Below, one piece after another: positions 1-6,245 of a DNA stretch of 6,245 bases (within the stretch, counting starts at the first letter, position 1; every line of letters begins with the position of its first letter). The position numbers and the translations under genes are program-made. The stretch comes from JBGTKH01 sp041744735 (lineage in GTDB: Bacteria; Planctomycetota; Planctomycetia; Pirellulales; Pirellulaceae). The notes below the pieces were generated by a model. The model made no database searches. It was given only the letters and a program-made list of their open reading frames with translations, and was not told the DNA's origin. The stretch is taken from contig JBGTKH010000688.1 of NCBI GenBank assembly GCA_041744735.1, forward strand, positions 1 through 6,245. Reading direction: 5' to 3'.

Positions 1-698
1 ATCGGCGAGGGATAGTTCGGCGTCTTCGGCCGGTCATGTCGCCAGACAATCCGGCCGGTCGAACGATCCAGCGCCGCGATTGCCCCGCCTCCTTTGTTGT
101 CGGCCGACACGATCACCAGTGACTCGTACACAGCCGGCGACGAACCGTAACCTTGATGCACGACATAATCTGTGATCTTCGTTTGCCAGAGCAACCTGCC
201 GTCGCGGCTGAGCGCGGATGTCAATACCGCATCGCCATTCAGAAAGTTGATGAACAACCGCTGTCCGTCGCAGGCCACCGTCGACGAGGCGAGCGACGCC
301 TTAAGGTTCCCCTTTACTTCGAGCCCGCCGCGATGCACATCGGTCCGCCACAACAGCCGTCCCGTTTGCCGGTCGAAACAATGGACCGATTGACGTTGCT
401 GATCGATCTCGGCAGTGGCCAAATAGACATGGTCACCAACGACCGTGGGCGATCCATGTCCACGGCCGGGCACGGGGATTTTCCAGAGGACGTTTTCCGA
501 GTCGCTCCAACGCAGCGGCGGCTGCTGATCCGCCGCCGCCACGCCATTGCGATTCGGCCCCCGCCACCACGGCCAATCCGTCGCGGCAAATGTGATCGGT
601 TCATTTTCCAAAGCGACCAACGGTTCGGAAGCGTGAATTGACAAGGCCAGGAGCAACGTATTCATCACGCCCGACAATAGCAGCAGCGTTCGACTCAT
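1..698 (-). CDS. Secreted PQQ-like beta-propeller repeat protein, 3' end cut by window
   Basis: The minus frame is open from an ATG at 698 to the window edge, giving 232 complete codons with no stop. Residues 1-23 look like a Sec signal peptide: a short basic start (MSR), a Leu-rich core, and a likely cut after IHA. The mature part begins with the DWPWWRGPNRNG segment (residues 41-52), which is typical of planctomycete PQQ-like/BamB-like repeat proteins. At least three blade-like repeats follow, each with a GSP or SSPAV strand and ending in 'TGR-(L/I)-(L/V)-W': near 82-118 (FDRQTGRLLWRTD), 137-174 (RDGRLLWQTKI) and 185-220 (LDRSTGRIVWRHD). I expect an exported, probably periplasmic, beta-propeller. 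Family members are often labelled outer membrane biogenesis protein BamB or quinoprotein dehydrogenase, but no catalytic residues can be assigned from this part, so enzyme activity is not claimed. No Shine-Dalgarno lies upstream of the ATG. The C-terminal part is outside the window. Confidence 0.87.
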   Translation of the reverse strand, partial: MSRTLLLLSGVMNTLLLALSIHASEPLVALENEPITFAATDWPWWRGPNRNGVAAADQQPPLRWSDSENVLWKIPVPGRGHGSPTVVGDHVYLATAEIDQQRQSVHCFDRQTGRLLWRTDVHRGGLEVKGNLKASLASSTVACDGQRLFINFLNGDAVLTSALSRDGRLLWQTKITDYVVHQGYGSSPAVYESLVIVSADNKGGGAIAALDRSTGRIVWRHDRPKTPNYPSP

Positions 699-806
699 GA
701 TGGTGGGAATCGATTCGGGAAGGAGGGGAAGGTGGGAGGACAAAGTAACGACAGCCAACTGTGCCCCAGAGTTTAGCCTGCCGTGGTCAATGCACGCAAG
801 GCGCAC

Positions 807-845
807 GACAAAGCCCCTTCCGTCCGTTGACGGAAGGGGCTTGTC
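807..845. terminator. Strong GC-rich hairpin, probable transcription terminator
   Basis: AAGCCCCTTCCGTC (811-824) and GACGGAAGGGGCTT (829-842) form a perfect 14-bp stem around a CGTT loop. The stem extends by GAC/GTC (807-809 with 843-845) if A810 is bulged. It lies 28 bases beyond the stop of the minus-strand Gly/Tyr-rich gene, the expected place for that gene's terminator. The best T-tract (TTTTCTTT, 846-853) is on the plus-strand side, whereas the minus-strand exit has only TTTGT. The hairpin may therefore work in both directions or mainly stop plus-strand transcription heading into the small gene. Confidence 0.75.
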
Positions 846-873
846 TTTTCTTTGCGACAATTCTCTTACGCGG

Positions 874-1179
874 CTAAAATCCAACGCCCACCGAAATTCG
901 CGGGCCGCGATAGTAGACGCCGGAGCCGTAACCGTAGTACCGCGGCGAATAGCCGTAGTTGCCACCGTACCCGCCGTAATAGCTTCGGCCATAGCCGCCG
1001 TAGTAGCCGCCATAACCGCCGCGGTAGTACGAGCCGTAGCCGTACGACGGCGCCGAGTAATAACCGTAGCCTCCGCCGTATCCACCGTATCCGCCCGAGC
1101 GGCAGTGGTCGGCCAGAGCGGGGCTGCTCATCAGCGCCAGCATGGCAAACAGGGCGAGCGCCATCAATAAACGTCTCAT
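874..1179 (-). CDS. Small secreted Gly/Tyr-rich protein
   Basis: This 101-residue protein starts at an ATG at 1179, 8 bases after an AAGGAG Shine-Dalgarno, so the start is well fixed. Residues 1-23 are a clear signal peptide (MRR, a Leu/Ala/Met core, then SSPALA) with a likely cut before D24. The mature part of about 78 residues is a low-complexity array of GGY, YGG, YYGGYG and YRGGYGG units, with one cysteine (C26) and a C-terminal segment PRISVGVGF ending in Phe. Similar short Gly/Tyr-rich exported proteins are common hypothetical proteins in planctomycetes. A role in the cell envelope or extracellular matrix is plausible, but no function is known to me. The strong ribosome binding site and the terminator just downstream suggest a separately transcribed, well expressed gene. 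The longer open frame overlapping it on the same strand (866-1279) has neither a signal peptide nor a recognisable family and looks like a shadow. Confidence 0.85.
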   Translation of the reverse strand: MRRLLMALALFAMLALMSSPALADHCRSGGYGGYGGGYGYYSAPSYGYGSYYRGGYGGYYGGYGRSYYGGYGGNYGYSPRYYGYGSGVYYRGPRISVGVGF

Positions 1180-1496
1180 GATTCACTCTCCTTATGACAG
1201 GGCGAGACCCGTGCCGCTCCAACGAGCACTCTCGCTGCCGGCGCCCCCGCCAAGAGGCTTCGCGGCATCGGATGAACAATTAGTCTGAAATCAATTATCG
1301 GGTACTGGTCCTCGCGAAGCAAGTCCAACCGACCACGGGGAACCGCATCCCCGATTGTTTCTCGCTCTGCCTGAGTGCAACCGTAGCCGGCCAGTGGTAA
1401 ACTTGGCCCTCGTTGGTCAATCCGAAAGACTTGTTGGACACCAAGATCGTTGGCGCGGCGCCGTTAATTTACGGCGACTAAGTTGGACTCATCAAG
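1180..1496. other. Divergent intergenic region, no gene recognised
   Basis: This 317-base spacer separates the minus-strand Gly/Tyr-rich gene from the plus-strand dehydrogenase, so promoters for both should lie here. Apart from the Shine-Dalgarno noted separately I see only weak structure. There is a relatively AT-rich patch at about 1271-1298 containing AATTA twice. An 8-bp inverted repeat GCTTCGCG/CGCGAAGC (1257-1264 and 1313-1320) flanks that patch. A short GGGGA/TCCCC hairpin lies near 1336-1353. No convincing -35/-10 pair could be defined. The patch between the inverted repeat arms could be a promoter or operator of the minus-strand gene; this is a guess. Confidence 0.5.
1188..1193 (-). 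promoter_or_regulatory. Shine-Dalgarno of the Gly/Tyr-rich gene
   Basis: The minus strand reads AAGGAG (within AAGGAGAG) with an 8-base spacer to the ATG at 1179. It decides the start of the small secreted protein. It stands out because most genes here have no visible ribosome binding site. Confidence 0.8.
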
Positions 1497-3116
1497 ATGG
1501 CCGACCCAAAGACAACGGCAGATGCATTGATTATCGGCGCCGGCCCCACGGGTGCCGTCGCGGCAAAACGGCTAGCCGAGGCCGGCATGCGCGTGATGGT
1601 GCTCGAGCAAGGTGATTGGCCGGACTACTCGAAGGCGCGAGCCGATCACGCGGACTTTGAACTTACCGCCGGCCGCGACTGGTCGCCGAATCCGAATCGC
1701 CGGCAAGCGCCGGCGGATTATCCGATCAGCGACGTCGATTCAGACATCTCGGCCGTGTTATATAACGCAGTGGGTGGGAGCACGGTGGTGTACGCGGCCC
1801 ATTGGCAGCGCAACATGCCGTCAGATTTTCGCGTCCGCACGCTCGACGGTGTGGGCGACGATTGGCCGCTGACATACGAAGACCTCGAACCTTTCTACGA
1901 GCAAGTTGAAATCGATTTCGGCGTATCGGGGTTAGCCGGCGATCCGGCGTTTCCGCCCGGCAAAGGGCCGCCGTTGCCGCCGCCTCCGCTGGCGTCGATG
2001 GGCCGCCGAGTGGCCAAGGCACACAATCAGCTCGGCTGGCACTGGTGGCCGGCGCCGAACGCCATCGCCACGCGCCCTTACAAAGGACTGCGCGAGTGCA
2101 CACAGCGGGCAACGTGCATGTGGGGCTGCGTCGAAGGGGCGAAGGCATCGGTTGACCGGACTCACTGGCCAAGCAACATGGAATTGGGTGTTCAGCTCAT
2201 CACCGGCGCGCGCGTTCGGCGACTGGAAGTAAACGGCCGTGGCCTTGTCACCGGCGCGACGTATGTCGACCGACAGGGCCGCGAACATTTTCAACCGGCC
2301 GACGTTACGATCCTCGGAGCCAGCGGCATCGGCACGCCGCGATTACTGTTGCTCTCTGCGACAAGCGCGTTTCCCAATGGTTTGGCGAATTCGTCGGGGC
2401 TCGTTGGTCGGCGGCTGATGATGCATCCATTCGGCGTGGTCGTCGGTTTGTTCGACGAAGATCTCGGCAGCACGCACGGCATGTGGGGTCAGCATCTGCA
2501 TTCGCTGGAGTTCTACGAGACCGATGCATCGCGCGGCTTTGTACGCGGCGCCAAATGGGGTTTGCAGCCAACGGGCGGACCGTTGTCGATGACCCGCAGT
2601 TATCCCTGGGGCGACAATGCGATTTGGGGCGCGGGATTCCACGCAGGAATCCGCAAGCGGCTGGGACGCTCGGCGATGTGGGGCATTATTGCCGAAGACT
2701 TACCCGATGAGGAGAACCGCGTGGTGCTCGACGCCGAACTGAAAGACAGCGATGGCATTCCCGCGCCGAAAATCGTTTACCGCATGTCAGAGAACTCGCA
2801 CCGCTTGCTGGATTTTCATTTGGCCCGAGCCAAAGAGTCATTGGAAGCAGCCGGGGCATTCGAAACCGTCATCGCGCCGCTGATTCGCGAAACCGGCTGG
2901 CATCTGCTGGGGACGTGCAAGATGGGTGGCGATCCGGCAGCGTCGGTTGTCGATGCGTGGGGCCGAGCACACGACATCTCGAACCTGTACATCTTTGACG
3001 GCAGTATCTGGCCGACGTCGAGCGGCATGAATCCCACGGCCACGATCGCCGCGCTGGCGTTGCGCTGCGCCGATCATCTCGTACACGAGCGCTCGCGGCA
3101 GGAGGTGCCCGTATGA
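1497..3116 (+). CDS. GMC-family FAD-dependent dehydrogenase, large subunit (gluconate/glucose dehydrogenase type)
   Basis: This 539-residue protein has the GMC oxidoreductase layout. The N-terminal Rossmann motif is GAGPTG (14-19), followed by an acidic ribose-binding residue, E37 in VLEQG. The FAD-contacting AVGGSTVVY segment is at 91-99. A C-terminal GMC domain contains HLLGTCKMGGDP with H469, and SSGMNPTATIAALALR with N512, which together match the catalytic His/Asn pair of the family. C201, C207 and C211 form C-x5-C-x3-C just before GAKAS. This resembles the cysteine region of FAD glucose/gluconate dehydrogenase catalytic subunits that binds a 3Fe-4S cluster. The likely reaction is oxidation of a sugar or alcohol hydroxyl with electron transfer to an acceptor other than oxygen; the substrate cannot be told. 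The start is fixed: an in-frame TAA at 1479-1481 leaves the ATG at 1497 as the only upstream option, without a Shine-Dalgarno. There is no Tat or Sec signal. The 3' end overlaps the small-subunit gene by ATGA. Confidence 0.92.
   Translation: MADPKTTADALIIGAGPTGAVAAKRLAEAGMRVMVLEQGDWPDYSKARADHADFELTAGRDWSPNPNRRQAPADYPISDVDSDISAVLYNAVGGSTVVYAAHWQRNMPSDFRVRTLDGVGDDWPLTYEDLEPFYEQVEIDFGVSGLAGDPAFPPGKGPPLPPPPLASMGRRVAKAHNQLGWHWWPAPNAIATRPYKGLRECTQRATCMWGCVEGAKASVDRTHWPSNMELGVQLITGARVRRLEVNGRGLVTGATYVDRQGREHFQPADVTILGASGIGTPRLLLLSATSAFPNGLANSSGLVGRRLMMHPFGVVVGLFDEDLGSTHGMWGQHLHSLEFYETDASRGFVRGAKWGLQPTGGPLSMTRSYPWGDNAIWGAGFHAGIRKRLGRSAMWGIIAEDLPDEENRVVLDAELKDSDGIPAPKIVYRMSENSHRLLDFHLARAKESLEAAGAFETVIAPLIRETGWHLLGTCKMGGDPAASVVDAWGRAHDISNLYIFDGSIWPTSSGMNPTATIAALALRCADHLVHERSRQEVPV
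3100..3105 (+). promoter_or_regulatory. Shine-Dalgarno of the small-subunit gene
   Basis: AGGAGG, followed by TG, lies inside the last codons of the dehydrogenase gene, 7 bases before the ATG at 3113. It supports the overlapping start and independent loading or coupled re-initiation for the small subunit. Confidence 0.8.
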
Positions 3117-3538
3117 TGTTCAGCGATCAAGATCGTCAACTGCTTGCCGCGCTGGCCGACGTGTTGATCCCGGCCGCCGACGGCATGCCCTCAGCCAGCC
3201 AAGCCGACGTGGCAGGCCGCGGCCTAGACCAAGTGCTAACGGCCCGCCCCGATCTAGACGCCGGACTAAGCGATGTTTTGAATCAGGCGAGCGGCCTCGA
3301 CCCGGCTCAATTCATCGCCGATCTGCAAGCCAATGATGCGGCCGCATTCGGCGTGCTGGCCGAGATCGTTCCGGGTGCTTACTTCATGAACCAGGAAGTG
3401 CGACAGGCGATCGGCTATGCCGGCCAAGGCCCGCGGACCATTGACCCGCGACCCGACTATATGGACGACGACCTCTTGGCATCCGTCATCCGCCGTGGCC
3501 CCATTTACCGCCCGACGCCAGACCTCCGACTGAAGTGA
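3113..3538 (+). CDS. Gluconate 2-dehydrogenase subunit 3 family protein (small subunit of the GMC dehydrogenase)
   Basis: This 141-residue protein begins at ATGATG overlapping the TGA of the large subunit by four bases (ATGA), with a consensus Shine-Dalgarno upstream. The N-terminal pattern FSDQDRQLLAALADVLIPA (3-21), with ADG following, is characteristic of the gluconate 2-dehydrogenase subunit 3 family. A mostly helical middle and a C-terminal tail (GPRTIDPRPDYMDDDLL) follow. In known three-subunit enzymes this small subunit acts as a chaperone or export partner for the FAD subunit and usually carries a Tat signal. Here no twin-arginine or hydrophobic leader is present, so the pair is probably cytoplasmic, or export information is lacking. 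The assignment rests on the N-terminal pattern and on its place directly after a GMC dehydrogenase. Its tail is rich in Asp, Arg and Pro and has no recognised motif. Confidence 0.85.
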   Translation: MMFSDQDRQLLAALADVLIPAADGMPSASQADVAGRGLDQVLTARPDLDAGLSDVLNQASGLDPAQFIADLQANDAAAFGVLAEIVPGAYFMNQEVRQAIGYAGQGPRTIDPRPDYMDDDLLASVIRRGPIYRPTPDLRLK

Positions 3539-3569
3539 CCCTCCAATTCTCGGTCTTCCATCTTCCGTC

Positions 3570-4574
3570 ATGCTTAAGCGTCTTGCCATTGTCGCCGCTC
3601 GCGTGCTGCTCTGTCTCGCCATAGGCATCGCATGGTTGTGGTGCGTGTTGGCGCTGTACTTCTACCCGCTCGCGCCGCGCTGGCTGGGTGCAGTGTTCGC
3701 ACTGAGTTTCGCCACGGCGACCATTTATCTGGCGCGCCGTGTCAAGAATCGGCGCCGCGCTGTGCGTTATTTCTGCATAGCGGCTCTGCTTGTGTTGCTC
3801 GTGTGGATCGTTGCCCGGCCAACACACGATCGGCCGTGGTCGAAGTTGCAAGCGGTCATGCCGCAGGCCGAGTTCAACGGCGATCACGTCACGATCCGCA
3901 ATTTCCGCAAGACGATTCTTGGTCCGGGAGACGAGTATCAAGTGCAGCATGATGATCGCACGTTCGACCTGAATGAGCTGGAGTCCGTCTGGTTCGGCGT
4001 GCAGCATTTCCAATCGCTGAAAGGCGTGGCGCACACGTTCATCAGCTTTGGCTTTCGGACGGGCGAGTATCTGGCCATCAGTGTCGAATCCCGCCGCGCT
4101 GAAGGGGAAGACTTTTCACCGTTGGCCGGTTTCTTTAAACAGTACGGACTGATTTATATCGCGGGGGACGAGCGAGAAGTGATCGGCCAGCGCTCGCTGC
4201 GCGGCGAAGACCCGATCTACCTGTATCCGATCAAGGCCGACCGGCGGCAGATGCGAGCCATGTTGCTGTCGATGCTCCGCCGCGCGAACCAGTTGTCGGC
4301 ACAGCCGGAGTTCTACCACACGCTCACCAACAACTGCACCACCAACATCGTTAACAGCTTCAACGAGATCGCCCCCATCTACATCAGTCCCTACTCGCCG
4401 CGCATCGTGTTCCCCGGCTATTCGGGCCAAGTCGCCTACGATCAAGGCCTGATTGACAGCGCCGAGCCCTTCGCCACTTTCCAACCAAAAGCCCAAATCA
4501 ACACGCTCGCCCGTGCCGCCGCCGATGCCGAAGATTTCTCGCAGCAAATCCGGGCAAAGCTTCAAAGCAAATGA
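3570..4574 (+). CDS. Membrane protein with extracytoplasmic DUF4105 (Lnb N-terminal-like) domain
   Basis: This 334-residue protein has three predicted membrane helices, near 4-31, 38-55 and 65-82. The basic loop RRVKNRRRAVR between helices 2 and 3 places that loop in the cytoplasm, so residues from about 87 onward face the periplasm. The soluble part fits DUF4105: VTIRNFRKT near 111, a VAHTFISFGF strand with H155, then SVESRR, and YHTLTNNCTTNIVNS with C256. In this family the conserved His and Cys are thought to form a thiol catalytic pair. The name Lnb refers to a lipoprotein N-acyltransferase of which this is the N-terminal domain. Whether this protein acylates lipoproteins or cleaves or transfers some other envelope substrate is not shown. 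The gene starts 31 bases after the small-subunit stop, so co-transcription is possible, but no Shine-Dalgarno is seen before the ATG at 3570. It converges with the histidine kinase gene. Confidence 0.82.
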   Translation: MLKRLAIVAARVLLCLAIGIAWLWCVLALYFYPLAPRWLGAVFALSFATATIYLARRVKNRRRAVRYFCIAALLVLLVWIVARPTHDRPWSKLQAVMPQAEFNGDHVTIRNFRKTILGPGDEYQVQHDDRTFDLNELESVWFGVQHFQSLKGVAHTFISFGFRTGEYLAISVESRRAEGEDFSPLAGFFKQYGLIYIAGDEREVIGQRSLRGEDPIYLYPIKADRRQMRAMLLSMLRRANQLSAQPEFYHTLTNNCTTNIVNSFNEIAPIYISPYSPRIVFPGYSGQVAYDQGLIDSAEPFATFQPKAQINTLARAAADAEDFSQQIRAKLQSK

Positions 4575-4592
4575 TGCAATGTGGCCAGTAGA

Positions 4593-4693
4593 TATTTGAA
4601 AGCTTTTATCTTGTAGCGGAATTCGTGAGAATTCCGAAGTTTTACAACTTCGGCTACGGTTTTGAAATGTTCCTCAATGTCGACTTTCAAATA
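4593..4693. repeat. Nested inverted-repeat element (MITE-like) between convergent genes
   Basis: Outer arms TATTTGAAAG (4593-4602) and CTTTCAAATA (4684-4693) are perfect 10-bp inverted repeats about 80 bases apart. Inside them lies a structured core (4613-4657). The whole fills most of the 123-base spacer between the DUF4105 gene and the histidine kinase gene. No open frame is present. The size and terminal arms look like a small non-autonomous mobile element, or a folded bidirectional 3' end for both genes. No target duplication could be defined. Confidence 0.55.
4613..4657. repeat. Three-way palindromic core: two hairpins closed by an outer stem
   Basis: GTAGC (4613-4617) pairs with GCTAC (4653-4657). 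Between them are GGAATTC-GTGA-GAATTCC (4618-4635) and CCGAAGTT-TTAC-AACTTCGG (4634-4653), both perfect hairpins with 4-base loops. The hairpins share CC at 4634-4635, and the second hairpin shares G4653 with the outer stem, so not every pair can form at once. A TTTT run follows on the plus strand at about 4660, so the structure could also end transcription of the DUF4105 gene. Confidence 0.7.
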
Positions 4694-4697
4694 CTGA

Positions 4698-6245
<1,548 letters not shown>

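Noticed and set aside
153..641. Open frames on the plus strand (162 aa) and in another minus frame (314-604) over the left-end gene
   Set aside because: They overlap a frame that has a signal peptide and clear PQQ-like repeats and runs to the edge; the others are Arg/Pro-rich and match no family.
874..1100. Repeated GGN/TAY triplets as a CRISPR-like or tandem DNA repeat
   Set aside because: Unit lengths vary and there are no spacers; the pattern follows from a Gly/Tyr-rich coding sequence.
697..1279. Ala/Val- and Arg-rich open frames over the Gly/Tyr-rich gene (plus 697-1170 and 852-1181, minus 866-1279)
   Set aside because: Their composition is the by-product of the repeated Gly/Tyr codons read in other frames; they lack a ribosome binding site, a signal peptide or a recognisable domain.
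1434..1470. Possible promoter for the dehydrogenase: TTGGAC (1434-1439) and TAATTT (1465-1470)
   Set aside because: The 25-base gap between the boxes is too long for a sigma-70 type promoter, and neither box is close to consensus.
3486..4034. 182-aa minus-strand open frame over the DUF4105 gene
   Set aside because: High-GC antisense shadow: the plus-strand gene there has membrane helices and conserved motifs, while this frame shows neither.

Overview
The window looks like a chromosomal segment of a planctomycete, most likely of the Pirellulales type. The signs are high GC, long spacers between genes, mixed gene orientation, several genes without a Shine-Dalgarno, a secreted PQQ-like repeat protein with the DWPWWRGPNRNG start typical of that phylum, and palindromic repeats both between and inside genes. 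This assignment is inference from style; there is no rRNA or other marker gene here.

Layout from left to right: a minus-strand secreted beta-propeller (PQQ-like repeat) protein cut by the left edge (1-698); a strong hairpin (807-845); a small minus-strand secreted Gly/Tyr-rich protein with a good Shine-Dalgarno (874-1179); a 317-base divergent spacer with no recognisable gene; a plus-strand pair made of a GMC-family FAD dehydrogenase (1497-3116) and its small subunit of the gluconate 2-dehydrogenase subunit 3 family (3113-3538), overlapping by ATGA; a plus-strand membrane protein with a DUF4105/Lnb-like extracytoplasmic domain (3570-4574); a nested inverted-repeat element in the convergent spacer (4593-4693); and a minus-strand hybrid sensor histidine kinase cut by the right edge (4698-6245).

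The only clear functional unit is the GMC dehydrogenase with its small subunit: two components of a sugar or alcohol dehydrogenase. The large subunit carries a Cys-x5-Cys-x3-Cys cluster that suggests an iron-sulfur centre. The cytochrome acceptor and the Tat signal usual in this class are not visible. The DUF4105 gene follows 31 bases later and may share the transcript, but no functional link can be read from the sequence.

No defence system, CRISPR array, tRNA or transposase gene was found. The most unusual signals are a 59-base near-perfect palindrome sitting in frame inside the ATPase domain of the histidine kinase, and the MITE-like nested inverted repeat just beyond the 3' end of that same gene.
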